A stretch of DNA of 39,165 bases, from the NCBI GenBank assembly GCA_002792115.1, contig PFNQ01000042.1, positions 36,322-75,486 on the forward strand, given 5' to 3'. The notes under the pieces were generated by a model. It ran no database searches. It was not told the DNA's origin and worked only from the letters and a program-made list of their open reading frames with translations. Below are positions 19,005 to 31,806 of the stretch, piece after piece (the stretch's first letter is position 1; each line of letters begins with the position of its first letter). Both the position numbers and the translations under genes were made by a program. The DNA is from Candidatus Woesearchaeota archaeon CG_4_10_14_0_2_um_filter_33_13 (GTDB lineage: Archaea > Nanobdellota > Nanobdellia > Woesearchaeales > GW2011-AR9).

Positions 19005-19400
19005 TTACTTTCTAGAATTATTTTGATCTTTACCCTCTTTAAAAACTTGAGCAAGATCAATGATATACTTTCCTTCCTCTAACTTTATAACTAAAGGATC
19101 TTTCTTAAAGAGATGTACTAAATCTAGTTCATACTTTCCTGGGCGAAGAACACGAATAGCTTCTAATTCTAAGATGACTGGTTTGTTTGGGTCTTCAGTT
19201 TTAACATTCAACATGTTAGTAACATCTTTCTCAATTTGTACCTTATCCTCACTAGAAAGGTTACTAACTAACTTTTGTCCTTCTTCAACATCCTTTTTTT
19301 TGATGTAAAAAAATAATCTAGCGCCACAGCTGCACCCTTTAAGAATTTCTTGTGCCCCATCTGGATAGAGGGTATTACATCTTACGCATTGGTGTGGCAT
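19005..19400 (-). CDS. arvC: OapC/ArvC family zinc-ribbon protein
   Basis: MPHQCVRCNTLYPDGAQEILKGCSCGARLFFY, in order with ArvB- and ArvA-like genes. Confidence 0.8.
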   Translation of the reverse strand: MPHQCVRCNTLYPDGAQEILKGCSCGARLFFYIKKKDVEEGQKLVSNLSSEDKVQIEKDVTNMLNVKTEDPNKPVILELEAIRVLRPGKYELDLVHLFKKDPLVIKLEEGKYIIDLAQVFKEGKDQNNSRK

Positions 19401-19441
19401 TATGACAATAAAGTAACCTTACTTTTTAACCTTTTTGCAAC

Positions 19442-19849
19442 TTATTTCCTATTTCTTGTTCTAGTCTTACCGTTACCATTACCATTTTCTTTGGTAAATA
19501 GCTCGATTTTGTCTGGATTTTGTTCAATTTTTTTAACAACCGAAGCTGGTCCAATAATAGTCATTCCTTGTCTATCACCTAAAAGTACACTAGCAAAAAC
19601 ACCTTTCATTTTTTGACTGAGATTTTGTTTATTTCTGTCTGGATAAACAACACTGATCTCAATTCCTTTAAATTTTGGAGAAATCTCTTCCATAGTAATT
19701 TCAATTAAGTCGGCTTCTTCTTCTCTTCTTAACCGACCTTCCATTATTACAATTTTATTTTCCTTTACAATATTAATCAGCTTAGTAATCCTTTTAGCTG
19801 AACTGAGTGTTTCTATATCTGAATAAGGAACAAATTGAAATGTAACCAT
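19442..19849 (-). CDS. arvB: OapB/ArvB family (DUF2073-like) protein
   Basis: FVPYSDIETLSSAKRITKLINIVKENKIVIMEGRLRREEEADLIEITMEEI, between arvC- and arvA-like genes. Confidence 0.8.
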   Translation of the reverse strand: MVTFQFVPYSDIETLSSAKRITKLINIVKENKIVIMEGRLRREEEADLIEITMEEISPKFKGIEISVVYPDRNKQNLSQKMKGVFASVLLGDRQGMTIIGPASVVKKIEQNPDKIELFTKENGNGNGKTRTRNRK

Positions 19850-19943
19850 TTTTGCGCTAACCTCTTTACTGCCTCTTTTTTTAATAGTAATAATTTGGGG
19901 TATTTAAAGTTTGTTTTTTATTATATGCTTCTGATTATAGAGC

Positions 19944-20582
19944 TTACTTAACAACCTTAAACAATGTTTCGTAAAAATCTTCTATGTTCTTGCCATACTT
20001 TGCTGAAATCCCCACAACTTCGTATTGTGGAAACGCTGCTTTTATCACGTCAATACTTGATTTTTTTAAGTCGACTTTATTTGCAGCAATCAGAACTGGA
20101 ATATTCCTTGCTTGTAAATTACCCATAATTGTAATGTTAACTTGTGAATAGGGATCTCTAGTAGCATCAAGAACAACAACTACAGAATCCATGTTGTCTA
20201 ACCATTTAATAGAGTCAATCACTCCTTTAGTTGCTTCTTTGGCTCTGTCTTTAGCTTCTTTTTTGTTCATCCCTTTACGCAAGAAATCTTCATAATCGAT
20301 TTTTGTAGCAATTCCGGGTGTATCAACCAATGAGAAAGTTAACTCTCTACCTTTTTTGTTTTTTATACTAACTTGCTCTTTAATCTTGATTTCTCTTGTC
20401 TCGTGAGCAATATGTGAAACAGAAGACATCTCTTCTCCTAACCAGTCTAAACAGATACGGTTAGCTAAAGTAGACTTTCCTCCATTAGGCGGTCCATATA
20501 ACCCTAATTTGACGTGATTTTTTTTAGCGAACGGATTAAACTTTAATTTACTGAAAAGATTCTTGAAAAAATTCTTTACCAT
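19944..20582 (-). CDS. arvA: Era-like small GTPase OapA/ArvA
   Basis: Walker A GPPNGGKSTLANRI, DTPGIATKIDY, AANKVDL, GISAKYGKN. Confidence 0.88.
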   Translation of the reverse strand: MVKNFFKNLFSKLKFNPFAKKNHVKLGLYGPPNGGKSTLANRICLDWLGEEMSSVSHIAHETREIKIKEQVSIKNKKGRELTFSLVDTPGIATKIDYEDFLRKGMNKKEAKDRAKEATKGVIDSIKWLDNMDSVVVVLDATRDPYSQVNITIMGNLQARNIPVLIAANKVDLKKSSIDVIKAAFPQYEVVGISAKYGKNIEDFYETLFKVVK

Positions 20583-20688
20583 TGACTTTCAACCCCTCTT
20601 TGTACTAGTAAAAGATTTCTTGGCCATTATTAAAGTTTTTGGTGATGGAGTAGTAATAATGTAGCCTTAACTTTCTGTTATTCTTGTT

Positions 20689-21993
20689 TTAATCACTTCT
20701 GACATCATCTTTCCGATCTTGGAAATAACTATTGACCAAGTCTCGATTTATTCCAGCTTGGATGCTTAGCTCTTTTTTAAGCCGAGGCAAAGCTTTTTCT
20801 TCAATTTGTCTGACTCTTTCTCTAGTTAGGTTAAAGATTAAACCACATTCTTCTAAAGTCATTCCTCCTGTTTCAACTGCATCCAACATACAACTATGTT
20901 CTACCTCTAGAAAGTTCCAGCCGGGATAATAAATTGTTAATTCTCCTCTTGTACCTTCGGTAGTTAAACACATTCCCATGTTGTATGGGCAAGTAAAATA
21001 GGGACATGGGCGAGGAACGTGATAGCAGTCTATCCTTGCTTGTGGTCTTAATCTTTCTAATTCTGCTAAATCCTTAGTAGTAACTTCTTCATCATTTAAC
21101 TTTTCAAAAAAAGGTAACCCCTCAAAATAATCTCCATCAATCGATGATGATCTAGAAACTTTTTTGACTAAGGTTTCTCCTCTTCCCGCGCTTCTACTTG
21201 TAAATCGTTTGTTACGATCAGCTCTAATGACCTTTGCTTCTTTATCTGAGGGAAAAGAGCTTGGTTGATATAATAATGATAACTCTTCTTCTCGGAGCTC
21301 TATTTTTATTACTCTATCTTTTTCAAGTCCTAACTTTATTAGGCGTGCAACTAATTCTTCTTCGACTACATCCATTCTTCTTGCTAAATCTTTCAAATCA
21401 GAATCAGAAATAGAATAGGGGTATCTTCTGTTTGCGAACATTAAGGAACCTTTTGCATCATGTAAGATGTAGCGATCGATATCTCCGTCTACATCTTTTT
21501 TATCTAGAATTCTTAAAGCAAGCTGATCATCTCTGTTTCTAACTAAGTAAACTAAGTCTCTTTCTCTGCCTGGCCAACGATAAGGAATACTTCTAACAAT
21601 AGCAATTCGTCTTATTGTTGATTCTGGTTCGGTATTGTGAGCAGAGATTCGGCTTAGTCTTACTTCGTAGGGAACAAATGTTGCTGGGTCGGTTTCAAGA
21701 AAAACAGTCTTGAGCAATTCTTGTCTGGCCTCTAGGAATCTGGTTCTAGCAGCAACTCTACCGGTTATACTACTTTGCAAAGCTTCTAGTTCCGTTCTTC
21801 TTCTGGCTCTTTCTCTCTCTTTCTCTTTTTCAGAGTATTCTCTTTGCAATTGTTCTAATAACGGTGATGTTGTAGGTCGAGGAGAAACGATTTTTCTTTT
21901 TGAAGGTCTTGAAACTATCTTTTCTTCCGATGCCGGTTCAGTTATTTTTTTTTTCTGGTAGAGCTTCGTAAGCAACTGTTGCTCCACTTTCAA
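20689..21993 (-). CDS. Protein with C-terminal Cys cluster and sigma-70 region 4-like HTH
   Basis: RPCPYFTCPYNMGMCL...HSCMLDAVETGGMTLEECGLIFNLTRERVRQIEEKALPRLKKEL. The 5' end probably extends through a frameshift to 22081. Confidence 0.82.
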   Translation of the reverse strand: MKVEQQLLTKLYQKKKITEPASEEKIVSRPSKRKIVSPRPTTSPLLEQLQREYSEKEKERERARRRTELEALQSSITGRVAARTRFLEARQELLKTVFLETDPATFVPYEVRLSRISAHNTEPESTIRRIAIVRSIPYRWPGRERDLVYLVRNRDDQLALRILDKKDVDGDIDRYILHDAKGSLMFANRRYPYSISDSDLKDLARRMDVVEEELVARLIKLGLEKDRVIKIELREEELSLLYQPSSFPSDKEAKVIRADRNKRFTSRSAGRGETLVKKVSRSSSIDGDYFEGLPFFEKLNDEEVTTKDLAELERLRPQARIDCYHVPRPCPYFTCPYNMGMCLTTEGTRGELTIYYPGWNFLEVEHSCMLDAVETGGMTLEECGLIFNLTRERVRQIEEKALPRLKKELSIQAGINRDLVNSYFQDRKDDVRSD

Positions 21994-22081
21994 TAAGACG
22001 CAATTGTGTTAGTAATATATCTAATTCTGGCAAATTACTTGGAAGAGGAAACTCAGTAATAATTTCAGCTAATGCTAACAT
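21938..22081 (-). other. Frame-shifted N-terminal extension of the sigma-4-like gene
   Basis: ATG at 22081 overlaps the upstream stop (ATGTTAGCATTAGCTGA) and reads MLALAEIITEFPLPSNLPELDILLTQLRLIESGATVAYEALPEKKNN*, stopping just after an A10 run that also lies in the 20689-21993 ORF. Confidence 0.55.
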
Positions 22082-23420
22082 CTTTTACCCCATAAAGAAG
22101 TTTAAGTTCATCATCTCGATCTTTAATTTGAATTTCAGTTCCAAATGGTCTAACAATCATTGGTAAACCAATCCTTCTACTTGTAGCAATTACTTCATCA
22201 GGAGTTTGATTTAATAATTCGGCAACTATCTTTGATCCAGTAGCGTAAGGGAAAGACGTTGATTTTGTTGTAAATAATGGGGTGTATGGGTTTTGTGGGA
22301 TAACTTGGGTATCATCTCCACTCCTAAATCCATTTGGCACTCTTAACTTTTCTTCTTGGGTCGGATTTTGAATAAGAATTAGGGTTATTACTGATTCTCC
22401 AGAAGTTATTCTTCTTGAGTGTAAATCTCTAAATTTAATTCTCCCTTCAATTGTTTTTTGATCTTCTCCCGTAACTCTACAAATGCTTGTGACACTCGCC
22501 TCATAAGGGTATCCTACTTGATATGAAGATTCTTCTGGAAGTGGGGAAAGTCTTGTTTTGTCCCATTTTGCGTCATAAAAAACGGTCATTTCTACTTCTC
22601 TATCTGGAACATTTAAGGCATTACCTTCTTTAATTGCTAACTGATTTGCTAATCTTCCCACCCCTCGAGGATCTTTACTTGCTAATTCTTGAAGTTGAGC
22701 ATAAGTTCTTAATACTGGATAGGTCGTTGCTTTCTCGCCAGGAACAATAACCGTTTGTTTTAAATCACTTGGAAAAACTAAACAAGAATCACTTAATGGA
22801 TCTTCCTCTGGATTTGGTTTTCTTAATCCCGTTGCCTTTTGGTCTTTTTCTGACCTTACTAAATAAAACACTTTTCCTTCAGAATTAACTCTAGTTACTA
22901 AACTTTCTACAACTTTTATATGCCTCAAATTTGTAACAACATCAAAAGCATATTGTTGTGAAACTTCAAATGGAAAATCTGCTATTGTTGTTTTATCTAA
23001 CTGATCTTGGTGGTTTAATTCTTTTTCATTTACTAAATCTTCTAATCTACCCTCTCCTAGAACTTCTTCTTGGGGGTCAACAATTGGTAAATTAACTGGT
23101 GCGAACTCTCTAACTGCAAGACCCGCATAATTTTGTAACAAGAAACTAACAACACCTCTAGCAGCAGCGATTGCCACACCACTAGAATGTAATTCGGCGT
23201 GAGTTTTCTCTAAAGCGCTCAAGTAAAGAGCATTTGTCTTTTCTAATAATTCTCTTTGTGGTTCTAATGCTGCAGTGGATAATGAGGAAATAACTTCAAA
23301 CTCTTGACCACATTGTGCTAAAATTAATAATTTCGCGTTAACATCTGTTTCTGTTTCCAGCCTAGCGACGAATTGTTGATAAACACCAATGCGTGAATCT
23401 AAATTCAGGCCACCTGTCAT
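22065..23420 (-). CDS. Large protein sharing a repeated module with the neighbouring sigma-4-like protein
   Basis: SFPYATGSKIVAELLNQTPDEVIATSRRIGLPMIVRPFGTEIQIKDRDDELKLLYGV resembles RYPYSISDSDLKDLARRMDVVEEELVARLIKLGLEKDRVIKIELREEELSLLYQP in the next gene. Confidence 0.7.
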   Translation of the reverse strand: MTGGLNLDSRIGVYQQFVARLETETDVNAKLLILAQCGQEFEVISSLSTAALEPQRELLEKTNALYLSALEKTHAELHSSGVAIAAARGVVSFLLQNYAGLAVREFAPVNLPIVDPQEEVLGEGRLEDLVNEKELNHQDQLDKTTIADFPFEVSQQYAFDVVTNLRHIKVVESLVTRVNSEGKVFYLVRSEKDQKATGLRKPNPEEDPLSDSCLVFPSDLKQTVIVPGEKATTYPVLRTYAQLQELASKDPRGVGRLANQLAIKEGNALNVPDREVEMTVFYDAKWDKTRLSPLPEESSYQVGYPYEASVTSICRVTGEDQKTIEGRIKFRDLHSRRITSGESVITLILIQNPTQEEKLRVPNGFRSGDDTQVIPQNPYTPLFTTKSTSFPYATGSKIVAELLNQTPDEVIATSRRIGLPMIVRPFGTEIQIKDRDDELKLLYGVKDVSIS

Positions 23421-23495
23421 TAATCATGTGGGTTAAAATTAATGTTTAAAATGATTATGAGTTTTAGAAATATATCTTGTACAACCCAAATAACT

Positions 23496-24164
23496 TCATC
23501 TTACTTCAATTCCTAACTTTTTTATCTTTCTATGTAGAGTCTCTGGCCGAATCTTTATCTTTTTAGCAGTTTCACTTACCTTTCCTTCAGTCTCCTTTAA
23601 TGCTTGAACAAAAAATTGTCTTTCAAATTCCTTTTCTACATCTTTCCAAGACCAGTCTTGATGAGGTATAATCTTAGCGATATTTCTAGAAAGTGTGTGG
23701 ACTTCTTCATACATTTTCTCCATTTTTTGAGGTTGAATAATTTCTTTATAATTATCTAACGTAGTTCTGAGGGCATTATCGATGAACTCTTCTTGATATT
23801 CTGTTTTATCTTTGTCATCTTGATGGGACCTAATCTCCTCTAATTTTATCCCTAACTCCTTAATGGTTCGATGCACACTTCTTCGATCAATACCCAATTG
23901 TTTAGCTAAATGAGAAATGTTTCCTTGATGTAATCTTAACTCTCGCTTTAAAAATTCTGCTTTGAATGATTTTTTTGCTGATTCAAATGAAGAGTTTGGA
24001 GCAATATAAACATTAAAAGAAGGGTTCTTTAATTTATTAGTTAAATCATCTTCAATCTTCGGAATTGAAATTCCCCACAATTTTTCCATGGTTTTTTCTA
24101 ATAAAGGATTTATCTTTTCTTTAATCGTTGCTTCTAAATCTTTTTGAGTCTCTTTTTCTTCCAT
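23496..24164 (-). CDS. Tandem Fis/NtrC-type (HTH_8) DNA-binding protein
   Basis: Two Fis-like HTHs: REKRLHQ-type LRLHQGNISHLAKQLGIDRRSVHRTIKELGI and ALKETEGKVSETAKKIKIRPETLHRKIKKLGI. Confidence 0.82.
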   Translation of the reverse strand: MEEKETQKDLEATIKEKINPLLEKTMEKLWGISIPKIEDDLTNKLKNPSFNVYIAPNSSFESAKKSFKAEFLKRELRLHQGNISHLAKQLGIDRRSVHRTIKELGIKLEEIRSHQDDKDKTEYQEEFIDNALRTTLDNYKEIIQPQKMEKMYEEVHTLSRNIAKIIPHQDWSWKDVEKEFERQFFVQALKETEGKVSETAKKIKIRPETLHRKIKKLGIEVR

Positions 24165-24172
24165 TGGTAAGA

Positions 24173-24574
24173 TTAATCCTTGTTTAAGATCTTCTTAAAC
24201 AATGTTCCACTAACTAATCCATAGACAAATAAAATTGATACAAATATTAATTTGTATTCTTCATTAATGTAGAAATAAGGAAAAATAATTACTGCATAAT
24301 TCAATAATTCTATGCTTCTATATTTAATCTTAAAACTTAAAAAAAACATAACCAATGCAAAAATAGAAAATACTACCATTAACGGAACTAGTTCAGACTG
24401 GTAAAGAGCAAAATTAATAAAAATAAGTAGAGCTATTGCTAACAATAATTTAGCTAACTGAAAATACTTTTTTCCTGCTCTCAATTCCTCTGGTGCTATA
24501 AATGCTAGAATCAAACCTAAAAACAAGCCGATAGTCCCTACCACTAAAATTAATATTGAAGATAAAAAAGTCAT
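24173..24574 (-). CDS. Small multi-TM membrane protein
   Basis: 133 aa with about 4 hydrophobic segments. Confidence 0.65.
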   Translation of the reverse strand: MTFLSSILILVVGTIGLFLGLILAFIAPEELRAGKKYFQLAKLLLAIALLIFINFALYQSELVPLMVVFSIFALVMFFLSFKIKYRSIELLNYAVIIFPYFYINEEYKLIFVSILFVYGLVSGTLFKKILNKD

Positions 24575-25599
24575 TTGATCTCCTCTTTAAGGTTTTTCAA
24601 GAATTGATCCCAACTTTCTTCCTTGATAACCGTACCACAGGCATTTTCATGCCCTCCTCCATAACCTTGGATTCCGACAAGTGCTTTTTCTAATGCTGTG
24701 CGAACATTATTTTTAGAACGAAGACTACATTTCATCTCGTCGCCTTTCTTTCTAGCGATTAAAATAACTTTGTTAGGATAAACATTAACTAATTCATTAG
24801 CAAGATCTGCAGTGAAGGACCATTTATTCTCTAAATAATAGAACAGTAACAATTTACTTCTTGTTGCTCTTTTTTTTGCTTGTCCTAGAAGTTCTTCGTA
24901 CTTCTCATTAATCTTTTCAAATCTTTTATACAAAAATTTCCCTTGTGATGTACTCTGTTGCAAGATTTCTTGCGGTTCCTTGATTCTACTTAAAACTTTA
25001 ATTGAGTTCTTAACTTCATGAGTTGGACCTTTCAATAAGAATGAAATAATTCGAACCAATTTTCCGACTGGTTGTTTATATACCGCCTCTTCTAAATCAG
25101 CTCTATGGGGTAATAAATCAGGATATTTCTCAATAAACTCATCTATAAAGTCTGGCATGTACCAATCATATAAACACCCAATCGCCGCTAACCACAAGTC
25201 ATTTTTATTTCCACTTACCTGATAGGCCATTCTACTTGTTGGGATGTAAGCACTAGGATCAGTTAACCGAGGATTGAAATATTTCACTCTTTCAAGAGCA
25301 TAAGGGCCATGGTGGTCTATCCAGAAAATTGGCCGTTTTGCACCATCAATAAAGTCTTGTTCAATCATTGGAACGTCTAAAACAAAAATCTTATCGGGAT
25401 TGTATTCCTCTACTTTATGCAAGAATCTAGCGTCCAACTTTGGAGCTGATTTAACTATAACTCCCTTGCCTTCTCGTTTCATCCTATATAATAATAGGAA
25501 CGAACAGACTCCATCCCCGTCATCATCATAAAAGAATAGGGGATTTTTAGCCGTTTCTAACTCTTCTCTTAGTACTGCAATTTCTTTCTCGTTAAGCAT
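24571..25599 (-). CDS. DHH/DHHA1 family phosphoesterase (RecJ-like)
   Basis: FFYDDDGDGVCSFLLLYRM, VLDVPMIEQDF, IDHH, GYGGGHENACG. ORF is open to 25677, but MLNEKEIAVL (25599) is the likelier start because the longer ORF runs into the rRNA promoter. Confidence 0.87.
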   Translation of the reverse strand: MLNEKEIAVLREELETAKNPLFFYDDDGDGVCSFLLLYRMKREGKGVIVKSAPKLDARFLHKVEEYNPDKIFVLDVPMIEQDFIDGAKRPIFWIDHHGPYALERVKYFNPRLTDPSAYIPTSRMAYQVSGNKNDLWLAAIGCLYDWYMPDFIDEFIEKYPDLLPHRADLEEAVYKQPVGKLVRIISFLLKGPTHEVKNSIKVLSRIKEPQEILQQSTSQGKFLYKRFEKINEKYEELLGQAKKRATRSKLLLFYYLENKWSFTADLANELVNVYPNKVILIARKKGDEMKCSLRSKNNVRTALEKALVGIQGYGGGHENACGTVIKEESWDQFLKNLKEEIK

Positions 25600-25664
25600 T
25601 TTATTTAAATAAGTAGTTCTTTTGGTGTTTTTAAATGTTCTTAAAACTTCACCGTTACAGAGGA

Positions 25665-25692
25665 GTGGGCGAAACATTTATAAACAACCCAC
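25665..25692 (+). promoter_or_regulatory. Candidate rRNA operon promoter
   Basis: CGAAACATTTATAAACA (BRE/TATA-like) about 200 nt upstream of 16S. Confidence 0.5.
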
Positions 25693-25878
25693 ATTCTTGA
25701 ATGGAAATCTTAAAGAAAATATGTGTGCTCAAATAATATTGAGTATGAATGAGGTGATCCCTAAACAATTTTCTTGTGAAAGTTCAAATTCTAATTGCGA
25801 CTTTACTCAATAAATGAAATGATTTTTTTTGATCCTGTATTCTTAAATGAATAACAGAATCACGGAATTCAACTTTGA

Positions 25879-27448
<1,570 letters not shown>

Positions 27449-27530
27449 TTTTTTTTATTAATTATTGTTATCAATAAATTTTAAAAAAGAAAGACATATT
27501 GAAGAGTATTATTGGTCAGATTAAATGTCT

Positions 27531-27624
27531 GGGCCCGTAGCTCAGCGGTAGAGCGCCTGCCTTGCATGTTTTAATCTTAAACAGAGAAAGCAGGAGGCCT
27601 CGGGTTCAAATCCCGACGGGTCCA
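27531..27624 (+). tRNA. tRNA-Ala(TGC) with 22-nt intron at 37/38 (27567-27588)
   Basis: GGGCCCG...CGGGTCC+A acceptor with G3-U70, CCTGC-CTTGCA-[22 nt]-A-GCAGG anticodon arm, TCGGGTTCAAATCCCGA T-arm region; between 16S and 23S. Confidence 0.95.
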
Positions 27625-27771
27625 TTTTCCGTAAGGAAGAGATGTTCCCGAAAAACTTACTGAGTTTAAGGGTACTTTAAGAATAAAGAAAAAGGCCATC
27701 ATCAATTAGAGTTTTTGATGGTTAATTGGTTAATGATATGATGGAGCAATCGTATGATCTCCAATCTCATC

Positions 27772-27838
27772 GCACTTTGCGTAATATCAACTTAATGTTG
27801 GTGTTATCTTTGGTGTTATTAAGTTAACAACAAAGTGC
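27772..27838 (+). repeat. ITS hairpin: GCACTTTG...CAAAGTGC with inner AACTTAAT/ATTAAGTT
   Basis: Two nested perfect 8-bp inverted repeats between tRNA-Ala and 23S. Confidence 0.65.
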
Positions 27839-27864
27839 AATTGCGTCACTACATCATATTGATG

Positions 27865-27887
27865 AGCCATATGCTAGTATTGTAAAT
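27865..27887 (+). repeat. Left arm of 23S processing stem
   Basis: AGCCATATGCTAGTATTGTAAAT, perfect reverse complement of 30820-30842. Confidence 0.9.
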
Positions 27888-27888
27888 C

Positions 27889-30815
<2,927 letters not shown>

Positions 30816-30819
30816 TAAT

Positions 30820-30842
30820 ATTTACAATACTAGCATATGGCT
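30820..30842 (+). repeat. Right arm of 23S processing stem
   Basis: ATTTACAATACTAGCATATGGCT, perfect 23-bp complement of 27865-27887. Confidence 0.9.
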
Positions 30843-30970
30843 TTTCATTTTTTCTTTATTTTTAATTTTCTTTTAAATTTTTAATAGTATAGCTTTAGCT
30901 ATATTCTTTATTGTTTTCTATAATAGTCTGTTTAATAACATTTAAATCTCTTCTTAATTTGTTCTATGTT

Positions 30971-31345
30971 ATGAGTTGGGAAAATGCGTTTAAGACAGGA
31001 ACTGAATTAGTTTTAGCTACCTCTTCTAAAAAGGGAGACCCTAATGCTAACATTGTGATTTCACTAGGTTTTGTTGATAATAAATTGTTAGTTGCAGATT
31101 GTCAAATGAATATTACCATTAAAAACTTACAATCTAACAATAAAATATGTGTCATCCCCAAAAATTATTCTGAAGGGTATTATCGTGTTAAAGGAAGTGT
31201 AGAAATACTTAATTCTGGAAAGTATTTTGATATTTGTACAAAGGGGAATAAACAATTTCCTGTTAAAAATGCTATCTTGATTGATATTAAAGAAGTGTTT
31301 GATTTAGATAAATTAAAAGTTATACAGATAAGAAAAATAAAATAA
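30971..31345 (+). CDS. Pyridoxamine 5'-phosphate oxidase-like FMN-binding protein
   Basis: MSWENAFKTGTELVLATSSKKGDPNANIVISLGFVDNKLLVADCQMNITIKNL; start at the internal Met preferred over 30911. Confidence 0.75.
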   Translation: MSWENAFKTGTELVLATSSKKGDPNANIVISLGFVDNKLLVADCQMNITIKNLQSNNKICVIPKNYSEGYYRVKGSVEILNSGKYFDICTKGNKQFPVKNAILIDIKEVFDLDKLKVIQIRKIK

Positions 31346-31351
31346 AAAGAA

Positions 31352-31741
31352 TTAATCTTCTTCTTCAGCTTCAAGTTCTTTTTTACGGCGGAACTTTCTT
31401 GCATTTTGTTCGTTAACAAAACGATATAATCTTCCATCAATTTCCGCTTCAACAACGTTGTTTATATCCATTAAAGGTTCGCCAGTTAAAGCATCTTTTC
31501 CCAGTTGTCCAGCATCAGAAGCACCTTCCATGAATCCTTCTTCCCATGGTTCAATCTCAGAATCTTCTTCTAATTTTTCTCTTCCTTCTTCGGTGTACAC
31601 ATCTTCATCTTTCTCACCAAGATTCATATCTAATCCTTGTTCTTCATCAGTTTCTTCTGGAAGGATTCCTTGTTCTTCAGAAGCATAGTCCCTTTCATCT
31701 TCTGGAATTTTCTTTTTTAATTTATTATTATCTTCAGACAT
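31352..31741 (-). CDS. Acidic hypothetical protein
   Basis: 129 aa, strongly Glu/Asp-rich, basic C-terminal YRFVNEQNARKFRRKKE motif. Confidence 0.65.
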   Translation of the reverse strand: MSEDNNKLKKKIPEDERDYASEEQGILPEETDEEQGLDMNLGEKDEDVYTEEGREKLEEDSEIEPWEEGFMEGASDAGQLGKDALTGEPLMDINNVVEAEIDGRLYRFVNEQNARKFRRKKELEAEEED

Positions 31742-31806
31742 TTTAGTAATACCTCTTTTACTTTTATTTGAGTGTTATGATTACTGCGTTTAAAAGAATT
31801 TTGGTT

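Noticed and set aside
20583-20690. Possible 12-aa micro-ORF (MAKKSFTSTKRG) before the GTPase gene
   Set aside because: Too short to support; no independent evidence of translation.
25600-25813. 63-aa ORF 25622-25813 in the rRNA leader
   Set aside because: It overlaps the rRNA promoter and leader, with no coding signature.
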